From Mycolicibacterium senegalense (GTDB taxonomy: Bacteria > Actinomycetota > Actinomycetes > Mycobacteriales > Mycobacteriaceae): a stretch of 64,000 bases of DNA. Shown piece after piece: positions 44,719-55,050 of the stretch (the first letter of the stretch is position 1; each line of letters begins with the position of its first letter). The DNA lies in NCBI RefSeq assembly GCF_019645875.1, contig NZ_CP081000.1:434001-498000 (forward strand). Reading direction: 5' to 3'. The position numbers and the translations under genes are program-made. The notes under the pieces were generated by a model. The model was not told the DNA's origin. It did not search any database and saw only the letters and a list, made by a program, of their open reading frames with translations.

Positions 44719-46495
44719 TCAGCAGTCCCCGCCAGATTTCGTGATCGCCGCCGATGACGACGACCACACCGTCCGCCAGTGATTTGGCCTCGTTCAGCAG
44801 ATCGCCGGCGAGTCCGGCGGCGGTTTCCCGATCGTGCGGGCCGGCGGCTTCCAGATCCGAGAGTGTCTTCGGCGGTATCGTCACGTCCGGCACTTCGTAG
44901 GCAAGATATTCAGCCTCGGCATAACCACCGAGTGGGGCGACGGTGAGGAACACCGGTATCCCGTCGTCCGCCAGTTCCCGGCGCATGCGGCGCAGCCCCT
45001 CGAGTTCATACACCGGCCGCGTGATCAGGAATTGAGCGCCGGCGGCGATTTTCGCGCGGGTTCGGGCGATCTCGGCCTCGAGATCCTCGGCGCCCGGATT
45101 ACAGCGGGCCCCGATCTTGAACGATGTTTTCGTCGCCATTGACAACCCGTTGCAGTCGCGACCGGTATTGAGTTCGGCCATCAGTCCGATCAGTCCGACC
45201 GAGTCGACCTCCCAGATACCGTCAGCGTTCGGATATTCCCCGCGCAGTGGGGGATTGCCGGTTTCGCACACCACGGTCCGGGTGCCGAACGCGTGCGCGC
45301 CCAGCAGATCAGCCTGCAGGGACATGATCGTCTTGTCCCACGTGGTCACCGTGGTGATGGTTTCGAGTCCGATCTCTTGTTGGAGGTGAAGCGCCAGGCT
45401 CGTCGGCGCCAAGTGTGCGCGCGGATCCCGCGGCGCCGCTACCAGTACCAGATCGGCTCCGGCAGAACGCAATTGACCGGCGAGTTCGGTGGCCTCCTGC
45501 GTCGTTCCGCCGATCGGCGGAGCAATTTCCGCGGCGACCACGAACCCGCGACTGAGCTGCTGCGCGAAGAGGTCCGGTACCGCAGGCCGCGGCCTGACGG
45601 TAGGCGCCGGGCGTCCCGGTCGTTCGGACACAGCCGCCACAACCTTCCGCAGTTGCGCCGGTGTGGTTCCGCAACAGCCGCCGATGATCGACGCACCGGC
45701 ATCGACGCAGCGCAGCGCATAGCGAACCAGGTATTCGTGGTCGATGTTGTACTCAAACCGGCGCCCTCCTATTCGCCGTGGGAGCCCGGCATTGGGTTGG
45801 GCGCTAATCGGTAATGATGTCGCCTGGCGAAGCTCCTCGACGACACCTAGCATGCGCTGTGGGCCGACTGTGCAGTTGGCGCCGATCACAGCGACGGGCA
45901 GGCCCGCCAAGGCGGTGGCCACCTCATGTGTCGTCTCTCCGCCCGGAGTTCGGCCGTCGGCCGTGAACGTCGCCTGGGCGAGTACAGGAAGGTCCGTCAA
46001 CTCGGTGGCGATGCGGATGGCTTCGATGAGCTCGTCGAGATAGCCGAACGTCTCGAATACCAACAGGTCCACATCGGATTCGGAGAGAGCTACGATCTGC
46101 TCGCGCATCGCCGCGGACCGTTGCTCTGCCGACACCCAGGAGCGCTGGCTTGCGCTGACTGCCGGAGCAACCGAACCGCCGACGAATATCCTGCGGTCGA
46201 CCGCAGCGGCCGCGCGGCGGGCCAGTTGGACCCCGGCGTGGTTGATCGCGGCGACATCGCCGGCGTAGCCATGTTCGGCCAGCCGGAGGCGCCCGGCGCC
46301 GAAGGTGTTGGTCAGAATGAGATCGACACCGGCGTCGATGTAACTGTCGTGAACGGTGCTCACCGCATCCGGTTTCGACAGGTTCAGCTCAGGCAGTGCG
46401 CGGTCGAGAGAATTGCCGGCCGCGTGCAACATCGTGCCCATCGCTCCGTCGCCGACCAGCGGCCGCTCGCGCAGCGCTTCGGAGAAGTCGCTCAT
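44693..46495 (-). CDS. Bifunctional homocysteine S-methyltransferase/methylenetetrahydrofolate reductase
   Basis: This 600-residue fusion resembles the YitJ type. The N-terminal homocysteine methyltransferase barrel (1-300) has the zinc cysteines in IGANCTVGP and GGCCGTTP. The C-terminal MTHFR barrel (about 310-600) has AEIAPPIGG at its start. It can reduce methylene-THF and pass methyl to homocysteine in one polypeptide. This is a second MTHFR and a second methionine-forming enzyme beside the facing operon. It overlaps the upstream PucR gene by 4 bp. Confidence 0.9.
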   Translation of the reverse strand: MSDFSEALRERPLVGDGAMGTMLHAAGNSLDRALPELNLSKPDAVSTVHDSYIDAGVDLILTNTFGAGRLRLAEHGYAGDVAAINHAGVQLARRAAAAVDRRIFVGGSVAPAVSASQRSWVSAEQRSAAMREQIVALSESDVDLLVFETFGYLDELIEAIRIATELTDLPVLAQATFTADGRTPGGETTHEVATALAGLPVAVIGANCTVGPQRMLGVVEELRQATSLPISAQPNAGLPRRIGGRRFEYNIDHEYLVRYALRCVDAGASIIGGCCGTTPAQLRKVVAAVSERPGRPAPTVRPRPAVPDLFAQQLSRGFVVAAEIAPPIGGTTQEATELAGQLRSAGADLVLVAAPRDPRAHLAPTSLALHLQQEIGLETITTVTTWDKTIMSLQADLLGAHAFGTRTVVCETGNPPLRGEYPNADGIWEVDSVGLIGLMAELNTGRDCNGLSMATKTSFKIGARCNPGAEDLEAEIARTRAKIAAGAQFLITRPVYELEGLRRMRRELADDGIPVFLTVAPLGGYAEAEYLAYEVPDVTIPPKTLSDLEAAGPHDRETAAGLAGDLLNEAKSLADGVVVVIGGDHEIWRGLLTTAGRQRP

Positions 46496-47778
46496 TGTGT
46501 CTCCCCCGCCACGTCCAAGATTTCCAATGCGACCTGTGCCATCAGTCGGTCGCGGTAGTTGTGAAAGTCCAACCTGGTCAATTCCTCCACCCGACGTACG
46601 CGGTAACTGACCGTGTTCGGGTGGATGTGCAGCTCTTTCGCGACCCGCTGGAGGCTGTTGTTCTCCCTGAAGTAGGACGACAACGTCGACAGGTATTCGG
46701 CGGCGTTGTTTTTACCGCGCGCCATCAGCCCGCCGAAAACCTCATACGCGAAGTCTTTCAACTGCCTGACGTCGGCGACCTGAAGCAAAAGTTGGTGGAT
46801 CCCCAGATCCTCGACGCCGACGACGGTACCGGCCCGGCCCATCCGGACCACGATTTCGGCTGTGCGCCTCGCGTCGTCGTAGGAGCGAGCGATTTCCGTC
46901 GCCGAGCGGCACACGCTGCCAATCCCGGCGGTCACGCTGCCGGCACCGAATGTGTCCTGCATGCGCCGGAGGCATGCGTTCGCGAGCCGTATCGAGCGCG
47001 ATGCGGCGGGATCGGGTTCGGGCAGCACTACTACCAGTTCGCGGTCACGCAAGGCGGTGATCGCATCCGGCACCTGCGTCGTGAAGAATCGCTCCACCTC
47101 CCCGGTGACGCGCCGCATCATTTCTTCGGGCCCTTCGGGTAGCACAACCGACAGCACCCGATGAGCCCGCTGCTCGCTGTAGCCCAAGTGGGCGGCCCAA
47201 CGACGCACGGTCTCGGCGTCGGTGCCCTTCCCGGACAAGATGCCTTCGATCAGGTCGTAGCGCGCTTGCGTGGCCGCGGCGGCTACCACCCGCTCGCGGC
47301 CCAGGATCACACTGCAGATGGTTGCCGCGTGCTCGGTGAGCAGCAATCGCAGATCCTCGCCGTCGCCCTGGTCTCCATCGTCGAGAGTCAGCACGTACGC
47401 GGCGACGGCGTCTCCCACTGGAACCGGAGCGACGATGATCGGCGCCGCACCAGCCATGCGGGGGACGCGTAGCGCACGACGCGACGGGCCGACTGTTCCC
47501 AATACCTGCGCCAGCCGGGGATGGGTGAGCCGGTCGAGCAGAAAATGCGCGGATTCCAGCCCCGAGCCGTGTGCTGCGGCGGCCGCGAGCACCTCCAGCT
47601 TGTCATCGACGACAGCCACCGCGGTGTCGACGCGCTCAGCGAATTGCGCCGCGACGGTGTCGATGCCGACATTCTCAGTGGCCAGGCTGGACAGATGCTG
47701 GTACGCGGTCGCCAGGCAGCGAAGCTCCGCATTCTCTCGCAAGAGCCCGTCGTGCGGGGTGAGCGGTGGCGCTGTCAT
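46492..47778 (-). CDS. PucR/CdaR-type transcriptional regulator
   Basis: This 428-residue regulator has an N-terminal GAF-like sensing region (about 25-160), a middle GGDEF-like PucR domain and the C-terminal HTH_30 (YFRENNSLQRVAKELHIHPNTVSYRVRRVEELT). It is co-transcribed with and overlaps the homocysteine methyltransferase fusion, so control of one-carbon genes in response to a metabolite is plausible. Confidence 0.85.
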   Translation of the reverse strand: MTAPPLTPHDGLLRENAELRCLATAYQHLSSLATENVGIDTVAAQFAERVDTAVAVVDDKLEVLAAAAAHGSGLESAHFLLDRLTHPRLAQVLGTVGPSRRALRVPRMAGAAPIIVAPVPVGDAVAAYVLTLDDGDQGDGEDLRLLLTEHAATICSVILGRERVVAAAATQARYDLIEGILSGKGTDAETVRRWAAHLGYSEQRAHRVLSVVLPEGPEEMMRRVTGEVERFFTTQVPDAITALRDRELVVVLPEPDPAASRSIRLANACLRRMQDTFGAGSVTAGIGSVCRSATEIARSYDDARRTAEIVVRMGRAGTVVGVEDLGIHQLLLQVADVRQLKDFAYEVFGGLMARGKNNAAEYLSTLSSYFRENNSLQRVAKELHIHPNTVSYRVRRVEELTRLDFHNYRDRLMAQVALEILDVAGETQ

Positions 47779-47803
47779 GAGGTCATCCGTAATCTGGAGA
47801 TCT

Positions 47804-49357
47804 TCAATTGACCTGCCTCACTTGCCCTTCCCAATAAGGCTGGCGCAGTTTGAACTTCTGCAGTTTGCCCGTCGCGGTACGTGGCAGCCGGTCGCGGAAT
47901 TCGACAGAAGTGGGCGACTTGTAGCCGGCCAGGCGTTGCTTGCACCAGGCGATCAGTTCGGCGGAAAGCGCGTCGGTAGGCGCTATTCCGGGCTTCGGAA
48001 CGACCAGCGCCTTGACTGTCTCTCCCCACTTGTCGCTGGGAACGCCGATCACGGCGACCTCGGCTACGGCGGAATGCGAGAACAGACAATCCTCGACCTC
48101 GATCGAGGCGACGTTCTCACCGCCAGTGATGATTACGTCCTTTTTGCGGTCGGCGATCGCCAGATACCCGTCGTCGCCCAGCTCGCCGCCGTCACCGGTG
48201 TGGAGCCAGCCATCGCCGAGTGCGCGTTCGGTCTCTTCGGGCTGCCGCCAATACCCCCGCATGATCCCGTTGGACCGCGCCTGGATCTCGCCGCTGCCTT
48301 CTTCGACCTCGGAAATCTCCAGTCGTACGCCCAGAGCGGGAGTACCTGCACGAAGCAGCTTTGCGGCCTTCTCCGCAGCGTCGAGACCGTCCCATTCTGG
48401 GCGCGCCCGATTGATGGTCAACAAAGGTGAGGCCTCCGTGAGGCCGTAGATCTGGATGAACTCCCAACCGAGCTCTTCCTGCACCCGCACGACGGTCTCG
48501 GTCGGCGGTGGAGCCCCGGCCATGATCACGCGGACGTGACCGCGGCCGGGTATCTCGCCTTCCCATGCTTGTGCAGCATCAAGAACCGCAGCGGCCACCG
48601 CGGGCGCGGCACACATGATGGTGACTCCGTGATCGCGCACGCGCCGCAGAATCTCGGCTCCGTCGACTTTGCGCAACAGGATGTGCGTTCCGCCTACTCC
48701 GGTCAAGGCATAGGGCATCCCCCAGCCATTGACGTGGAACAGCGGCAGCGTGTGCAGGTACACGTCGCGGTCACTGACCGTCGTGTGGAGACCGAAAGTC
48801 ACCGCGTTGATCCACAGATTGCGGTGGGTGAGCTCCACACCCTTCGGGCGCGCGGTGGTACCCGACGTGTAATTGATTGTGGCCAAAGCATTTTCGTCGG
48901 CTTCCCAAGGCGCGGGCTGCCGATCGGCACTGCCGTAGAGTTCATCGTCGGATCCCAGGACGAACTTGTACTCGCAGCTGACCGTCGCGAGTGACTCGGC
49001 CAGTTCTGGATCCAGGTAGAGCACCCGCGCCCCAGAATGGTCGATGATGTACTGGACCTCATCAGGTCTTAGCCTGAAGTTGATCGGGACCAGAACCCGG
49101 CCCCAGCCGCTCACCCCGAAGAACGATGTGAACAGGCGGCTGGAGTTGTGGCTGACGATTGCGACCCGCTCGCCGGGTGCCACGCCCAGCTCATCGAGTC
49201 GAGCGGCCTGCCGCGCCGCCAATTCGGCGACACGGCCATAGGTCAACGCCCCCTGGCCGGCGGCGGGCTGCCCGGGCTCGTCAATCACGCCGACCTTGCG
49301 CCGATATGCGGTCGCGGCGCGTTCCAGGAAATCCATGGCAGTCAATGGAACGAACAT
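47804..49357 (-). CDS. Acyl-CoA synthetase (AMP-binding, FadD-like)
   Basis: This 517-residue adenylate-forming ligase has the P-loop NYTSGTTARPKGV, the A5 motif IYGLTEASP, TGDGGELGDDGYL and the C-terminal catalytic Lys in PRTATGKLQK. It activates a carboxylic acid as acyl-AMP then acyl-CoA. Chain length cannot be assigned, and medium-chain or aryl acids are both possible. It lies 25 bp upstream of the PucR gene on the same strand. Confidence 0.9.
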   Translation of the reverse strand: MFVPLTAMDFLERAATAYRRKVGVIDEPGQPAAGQGALTYGRVAELAARQAARLDELGVAPGERVAIVSHNSSRLFTSFFGVSGWGRVLVPINFRLRPDEVQYIIDHSGARVLYLDPELAESLATVSCEYKFVLGSDDELYGSADRQPAPWEADENALATINYTSGTTARPKGVELTHRNLWINAVTFGLHTTVSDRDVYLHTLPLFHVNGWGMPYALTGVGGTHILLRKVDGAEILRRVRDHGVTIMCAAPAVAAAVLDAAQAWEGEIPGRGHVRVIMAGAPPPTETVVRVQEELGWEFIQIYGLTEASPLLTINRARPEWDGLDAAEKAAKLLRAGTPALGVRLEISEVEEGSGEIQARSNGIMRGYWRQPEETERALGDGWLHTGDGGELGDDGYLAIADRKKDVIITGGENVASIEVEDCLFSHSAVAEVAVIGVPSDKWGETVKALVVPKPGIAPTDALSAELIAWCKQRLAGYKSPTSVEFRDRLPRTATGKLQKFKLRQPYWEGQVRQVN

Positions 49358-49447
49358 GCTTCCTGCTCCCTACCAACGTTTGGTGTGGTGGCGGTTCGCC
49401 CTCGCCGAGGGCGTGACGAGGGCCATGACGGGTCGGCGATCACAAGA

Positions 49448-51124
49448 TCACTTGGATTCGCCAACAACCGGCGCAACCAGATAGGACCCGTACCGGCCTC
49501 CGGTATGGATGACGTGCCGGCCCTCGTTGTCGGCCGACCGTTCGGGCAGCACGCCGGGGATCGGCACCTGCAGGTCATGACCGCTGATCTCGATCCGGAG
49601 CTTTTCCCCGGCATGCCAGCGCATAGCCATGGGCCAGATTTCGATGTCGACGGAGACGATCTCGCCAGCGCTGAGCGGTTCGACCTTGTCGTGCTTCTGG
49701 AACGGGATGAGATCGGTGGAGTGATCGGCGTCCAGTGCCCGGTGCGAGACTCGCTGCTGGCCGCGGGCACCCGGACTCGGAACACCCGGGAACCAGTCCG
49801 GTGTCAATTGCACGCCGTCGGCCGACTGCTTACTGACACCGACGAAAAGGTCCATTTCATCGTGGCCCTGCGCTTCGACCCACAATCGCAGCTTCATCGG
49901 ACCGGCGAGCACTAGATCGCCGAAGTCGCCGATGAAGACCGCGGAGCCCGTTTTGGCGTCGTAGCTTAGGCAGGCCTCCCGCTCCGGCGCGGTTCCGACG
50001 ACGGACTCCGTCGCCGCGTCGAGGTGGAACGCGGTCGCGACCGCCCGTGTGGGGGGGAATGCGTCCTCGGCGACCTCGATCTCGTCGTCATGGCCAGGAT
50101 CAAGCACTGCCATTCGGACGCGCGGAGTGTCCTGCCAGCCATTCTCTTGACCTTTCAGAGCCCAATCGAAGAACCGGTGCAAATCGTCCTGGTACTCGTA
50201 AAAGTCAGGCCATTCCAGCGAATTGTGGATGCGCAGCCATCTGTTGCGCTCCGGCAGCGCCCTCCACCCATTGAAAGTTCCCCGGGTATGCAACAGGTTG
50301 GTGTAGCTAGCCGCAACGTAGGCCGGGATCGTGATACCGGAAGTATCAGTGTGTCGCCGCTCCCAGAGCTCGTTCATCAACGGCTGTGCTTTGAAAGTGG
50401 CCACCAGGTCTTCGGTTCGGTTGCGGCCGAAATTGTTCACGATGATGTTCTCGGAAAATCCGAAGGTGGGTATCCCGCCGGGGGCGATCATGTCGCGGTA
50501 GAAGTCGTTGAAGCCTTCCCATGGTGCGATGGCGGCAAGGTGCGGCGGCTGCTCGGCAGCGATCATCCATTGCGAGACAGCCAGCCACGAGTTTCCGGCC
50601 ATGCCGACCTTGCCGCTGGACCACGGCTGGTTCGCGATCCACTCGATCAGGTCGTACCCGTCGCGCGCCTCTTGGGGTGAGAACATCTGGATGTCACCGG
50701 CAGAATTGAAAACGCCGCGCGGGTCAGGGTTGACGATCGCATAACCTCGCGCACACCAGTACGCCGGGTCGGGAGCCTCCCACTTCTGCAGACCTGACAG
50801 GGAATCCGCGGCAACCCCGGCTCGGCCGGGGAAGATGTCGAGGGTCCAGAATCCGCCCTGCTTGCCGTAGGGGCTCCACGGCACGATGGCCGGTACAGTC
50901 TGCTCGCCCACGGGCCGGAACACATCGACATAGATGGTCGTCCCATCGCGCATGGCCACCGCAACATCGCGATCGAACACGATGTCGCAAGGCAACGGGA
51001 GCCCCCCGGGTGAGTGGACCGATCCCTGCGGCAAGACGGTCGTGCCCGGAGCGAACCCTCGCGCGTTCGCGACGGGCAGGTCAGGAGAACTGGCGGGTCG
51101 GTACTGCACCTCAAGGTCACTCAT
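49448..51124 (-). CDS. CocE/NonD-family hydrolase (S15 peptidase-like)
   Basis: This 558-residue alpha/beta hydrolase has the N-terminal strands of the S15 domain (AMRDGTTIYVDVFRP), the nucleophile elbow GMAGNSWLAVSQW with Ser179 and the C-terminal jelly-roll beta domain. Members cleave esters or amides such as cocaine, beta-lactam side chains or nitriles. ATG 51124 with AAAGGAG upstream is preferred over the ORF start at 51199, which lies inside the palindrome. It is divergent from a TetR gene. Confidence 0.87.
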   Translation of the reverse strand: MSDLEVQYRPASSPDLPVANARGFAPGTTVLPQGSVHSPGGLPLPCDIVFDRDVAVAMRDGTTIYVDVFRPVGEQTVPAIVPWSPYGKQGGFWTLDIFPGRAGVAADSLSGLQKWEAPDPAYWCARGYAIVNPDPRGVFNSAGDIQMFSPQEARDGYDLIEWIANQPWSSGKVGMAGNSWLAVSQWMIAAEQPPHLAAIAPWEGFNDFYRDMIAPGGIPTFGFSENIIVNNFGRNRTEDLVATFKAQPLMNELWERRHTDTSGITIPAYVAASYTNLLHTRGTFNGWRALPERNRWLRIHNSLEWPDFYEYQDDLHRFFDWALKGQENGWQDTPRVRMAVLDPGHDDEIEVAEDAFPPTRAVATAFHLDAATESVVGTAPEREACLSYDAKTGSAVFIGDFGDLVLAGPMKLRLWVEAQGHDEMDLFVGVSKQSADGVQLTPDWFPGVPSPGARGQQRVSHRALDADHSTDLIPFQKHDKVEPLSAGEIVSVDIEIWPMAMRWHAGEKLRIEISGHDLQVPIPGVLPERSADNEGRHVIHTGGRYGSYLVAPVVGESK

Positions 51125-51198
51125 ACGCGTTGCTACTCCTTTGTACGCAGCAACCGCCGGAATTCCGGCGAGTTGCGGTCGCCACGTGACGGCGATCA

Positions 51199-51234
51199 CT
51201 CTAGATTAGAGAATGACCTCCAAAAAATCTAGAG
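51199..51234. promoter_or_regulatory. Perfect 9-bp-arm inverted repeat between CocE and TetR genes
   Basis: CTCTAGATT at 51199-51207 and AATCTAGAG at 51226-51234 are perfect inverses 18 bp apart. The left arm also sits in a smaller dyad, CTCTA-GAT-TAGAG. Its location between divergent genes marks it as the probable operator of the TetR protein at 51277. Confidence 0.6.
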
Positions 51235-51276
51235 GGCTAACTCCAATATGTTGCCGCCCTCAGGCACACTGTTCTG

Positions 51277-51882
51277 GTGAGATCTCCACGCCAGAGCCGC
51301 AGCCGTGTGTCGACCGAACGAATGCTCAACGGTGCGCTGTCGCTTCTCGAGGACGGCGGCCTCAAGGCACTCACCGTGGACAATCTCGCTCAACGCACGC
51401 AGACCTCCAACGGCTCGATCTACCACAGGTTCGGCAGCCGTGACGGCTTGGTCGAGGCAGCTCTGGACCAGTTCATCGGTGAATTCGAAGCAAGGATGCG
51501 CGATGGGGTCGCAGGCCTGGATCACGTTTGCGACGACGCAGTAGCGGTCGAGCGATTGGTCTCGCACTACCTCACATTCTTTGACGAGAACCGTATGCGG
51601 TTCCGAGCCTTCTTGACCGAAGGGCTCGACCACGATGCGCTGGCGGCCCGCGGAACACGTGCCAGCTACACGATCGCCGGCATGATGTGCAAGTGGTTCA
51701 CCGGCCGGTTCGGCTGCACCGAACAGACAGCGGAGGTCTGTTATCGGATTCTGCAGGGCCTCGGGGCTTCCCGGGCGCTGTGGTACGAGAACCAGATAAC
51801 ACCGAGTCCTCCGCCCGCCGAGGCGATGCAGCGCGAGGTCAGTGAAGCAATCCTGTACGCGCTCACTGTCCGCCGACCGTAG
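51277..51882 (+). CDS. TetR-family transcriptional regulator
   Basis: This 201-residue regulator has the HTH LTVDNLAQRTQTSNGSIYHRFGSRDGLVE at about 28-56 and a helical ligand domain. It lies between two minus-strand CocE/NonD hydrolase genes and is divergent from the first, so ligand-induced expression of the hydrolases is likely. It ends 11 bp before the convergent second hydrolase stop. Confidence 0.88.
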   Translation: MRSPRQSRSRVSTERMLNGALSLLEDGGLKALTVDNLAQRTQTSNGSIYHRFGSRDGLVEAALDQFIGEFEARMRDGVAGLDHVCDDAVAVERLVSHYLTFFDENRMRFRAFLTEGLDHDALAARGTRASYTIAGMMCKWFTGRFGCTEQTAEVCYRILQGLGASRALWYENQITPSPPPAEAMQREVSEAILYALTVRRP

Positions 51883-51893
51883 GGGCGAGCCCC

Positions 51894-53552
51894 TCAGCTT
51901 TCCGTCGGGATCACGGGAAGATGCAGTGTTGCAGGGTGGTCGGGTCCGGTGTGGATGGTGTAGATGCCGTCGAAACGTTCAGTGGGTCGGTCGTCGGGGT
52001 CGGTGTCCATGCGGAACATGAAGGTTGGGTGGTCGTGGGCGCTGATGTCGAGGATGAGTTGGTCGCCGGGCTCCAGAACCAGGCTGGTGGGCAGGATTTC
52101 GATGGATAGCGCGACGATGTCACCGGGGGTAAGAAGTTGCTCGTGGTCATGGGTGTGCCAGGGCTTATAGGGCAGTGATTGTGTGGGATCCGTGGCGCGA
52201 TGGCTGGCTCGCAGCCAGCCTTGGGTGAGTACCGGGGTTTTGGCGCCGGAGGAGTCGATGCCGGCGTGTTCGGTTCCGTCCGAGCGGTTGTGGCGAAGGA
52301 CGACGTAGAGGTCCATGTCCGGTGATGTGGAGGAGGCGTGTAGGTGCACGGCCAGGGGGCCGATGATCTCGGTGGCCTCGGTAGCGGTGTAGGTGAACGT
52401 GATACCGCCGTGGGGCGCGTCGAAGTCGGCTTGACCGTTGGCCTGGGGTTGCTCTGACCGCAGTGTCATGGTGGTGGCGTCCAGGTGCAGGTCGATCCAG
52501 TTGGTGCCGGACAGTGGCCAAGCGGTGTCGTCGTGCCAGGTGATGCCGTCTGGGTGGCGGATGGCCACGCGTACCGGGGGTTGGTCGAGCCAGCCGGTGT
52601 CGTGTCCCTTGAGGTAGTGGCCGAGGAACGCTTCTTGCAGGGCCAGGGCTTCGGGGGCGTAGAACGGCATGAAGTGATCGCCGGTGATCAGGCGCAGCCA
52701 TTTGTGGGGTGAGCGCGCCTGGGTGAAAGCTTCGATGTTGCCGCGCAGGTGCAGAATGTGGTTGCCCCAGTTGCCTACCGACACGAACGGCACTTCGATG
52801 TCGGCTAGGTCCGGTATCCATTGCTCGTAGAAATCGTCGTTGAGCGGGTGGGCTTTGGCGGCGTCGTAGACGTCGGTGCGCAGGTGCTGCCTTTCCGACG
52901 ATGTCAGCGGAGCATCGGGGAGACCATCGTGTTGGGTGGCGGCGGCGTTAGCGGTCCACATGCGGATGAAGTCGGCGTTGAGAATGCCGCCGTGGCGCAG
53001 GAATTCGCGGTAGATGTCCGAACCGGCTTCCCAGGGGATCATCGCGGCCAGATGCGGTGGTTTGAGTGCGGCCACGGCCCATTGGGACATGCCGTAGTAG
53101 GAGATGCCCAGCAGCCCGACGCGTCCGGTCGACCACGGCTGGGTGCCGGCCCATTCGATGGTGTCGTAGAAGTCGCGCGCGGTCTGCGCCGACAGCGGGT
53201 GCAGGTGGCCCGGCGAGGCGCCTGCACCGCGTGCGTCTACCCGAAGCACCGCATAGCCGCGCGGCACCCAATACTCGGGATCAGGGGTCTCCCAGTTGAG
53301 GAATACACCGCCACCGGCTCCGTGGAAATGCTCCGCATTGCGGATCGCCAGTGGGGTGTCCTTGCCGTAGTGGCCGAAAGTCATGATCACCGGGGCCGGT
53401 TGCCCATCGATCGGGCGGTATAGGTTGGCGCGCAGGAGAGTTCCATCGGTCAAGGGGATCGGTACGTCGCGCTGATAGATCAACGCCACGGGTTCGTCGC
53501 GGCGCTGTCGGTGATGTTGGGTCGGATACAGGCCGTTCGTGTGATGCTGCAC
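51894..53552 (-). CDS. CocE/NonD-family hydrolase (second copy)
   Basis: This 552-residue paralogue has the canonical nucleophile elbow GLLGISYYGMSQW (Ser151), DARGAGASPG and a C-terminal galactose-binding-like jelly roll. GTG 53552 is selected because GAAGGAG lies just upstream. The longer frame to 53609 adds an unlike leader. It is only distantly similar to the neighbour at 49448, so the pair probably has different specificities or ancient duplication. Codon use is slightly more GTG/GGT-rich than its neighbours. Confidence 0.87.
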   Translation of the reverse strand: MQHHTNGLYPTQHHRQRRDEPVALIYQRDVPIPLTDGTLLRANLYRPIDGQPAPVIMTFGHYGKDTPLAIRNAEHFHGAGGGVFLNWETPDPEYWVPRGYAVLRVDARGAGASPGHLHPLSAQTARDFYDTIEWAGTQPWSTGRVGLLGISYYGMSQWAVAALKPPHLAAMIPWEAGSDIYREFLRHGGILNADFIRMWTANAAATQHDGLPDAPLTSSERQHLRTDVYDAAKAHPLNDDFYEQWIPDLADIEVPFVSVGNWGNHILHLRGNIEAFTQARSPHKWLRLITGDHFMPFYAPEALALQEAFLGHYLKGHDTGWLDQPPVRVAIRHPDGITWHDDTAWPLSGTNWIDLHLDATTMTLRSEQPQANGQADFDAPHGGITFTYTATEATEIIGPLAVHLHASSTSPDMDLYVVLRHNRSDGTEHAGIDSSGAKTPVLTQGWLRASHRATDPTQSLPYKPWHTHDHEQLLTPGDIVALSIEILPTSLVLEPGDQLILDISAHDHPTFMFRMDTDPDDRPTERFDGIYTIHTGPDHPATLHLPVIPTES

Positions 53553-53717
53553 CGTCACTCCTTCGTCGAAATGTTGTTGTACGCCTGTGTGGACGCTCAC
53601 CGAATGCACCGAATCGCTCTGCGCGCCAATTACTGCCGCGTGGTCGTTTCACACCAACGCTGACCAGCGCACATTCTCTGCGGCTCGACTCCTCGCCCCT
53701 CCATAATAGCAATAGAT

Positions 53718-54461
<744 letters not shown>

Positions 54462-54485
54462 GCACTTCGGTGAGCCCTCAGAGCG

Positions 54486-54513
54486 CGCCGGCGCTGAGAT
54501 GTCAGCGCCGGCG
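54486..54513. terminator. Bidirectional hairpin between methyltransferase and MarR genes
   Basis: CGCCGGCGCTGA at 54486-54497 and TCAGCGCCGGCG at 54502-54513 form a perfect 12-bp stem with loop GATG. It lies between convergent stops and includes the MarR stop codon. There is no long U-run, as is usual in mycobacterial terminators. Confidence 0.7.
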
Positions 54514-54987
54514 TCCGTCCAGCGGCTCCAGCTCCGCGACGCCCACCTCGCCACTTTCGATACATAACCCCAGCACGCGTTTGAACTCACTGCGCTGAGC
54601 AGGGCTCAACGCCCCCAGTAGCTGATCTTCAACAGAACGAACGGCCTCTTCTGCGCGGCGAATCAACGCCGAGCCTTTGCGGGTCAACCGGGCCGGCAAA
54701 GCGCGCCCACTGGAGACGGTTTCAGGGCGGCTGATCATTTCGGCTTCCTGCAGTCGCTGCAGTGCAACGTTCACCGCTTGCCGAGTGACCCGCGTTTCCC
54801 TGGCCAGCTCGGCGTTGGACAGGCCCGGCGAGTTCCGCAACTTGGTCATGCAGACATACTCCAGCAGCCCCAAATCCAAGGCGCGTAGTTCGTCAGTCAC
54901 TCGCGCTGAAGTGGCCACCGATGCGCGTCCGAGAAGAAAGCCCAACGGCACGCGCTCCCAGGGGTTTTCGGATACCTTCTCGCTCAT
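54502..54987 (-). CDS. MarR-family transcriptional regulator
   Basis: This 161-residue winged-helix protein has the HTH LSNAELARETRVTRQAVNVALQRLQEAEMI and the wing ISRPETVSSGRALPARLT. It is divergent from the second methyltransferase, with two tandem palindromes in the 63 bp between the starts, and a similar site precedes the first methyltransferase. A small regulon of itself plus both methyltransferases is inferred. MarR proteins commonly respond to phenolic compounds. Confidence 0.88.
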   Translation of the reverse strand: MSEKVSENPWERVPLGFLLGRASVATSARVTDELRALDLGLLEYVCMTKLRNSPGLSNAELARETRVTRQAVNVALQRLQEAEMISRPETVSSGRALPARLTRKGSALIRRAEEAVRSVEDQLLGALSPAQRSEFKRVLGLCIESGEVGVAELEPLDGRRR

Positions 54988-55004
54988 GAGACCAGTATCT
55001 CATA

Positions 55005-55037
55005 TGTCAATCCATTGACACACGTCAACTGGTTGAC
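55005..55037. promoter_or_regulatory. Tandem MarR-type operators
   Basis: TGTCAAT-CC-ATTGACA at 55005-55020 is a perfect 16-bp dyad. GTCAAC-TG-GTTGAC at 55024-55037 is a perfect 14-bp dyad. Both lie between the MarR and methyltransferase starts and share GTCAA/TTGAC half-sites, with centres 18 bp apart (about two helical turns). Confidence 0.7.
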
Positions 55038-55050
55038 TAACTTCGACAGC

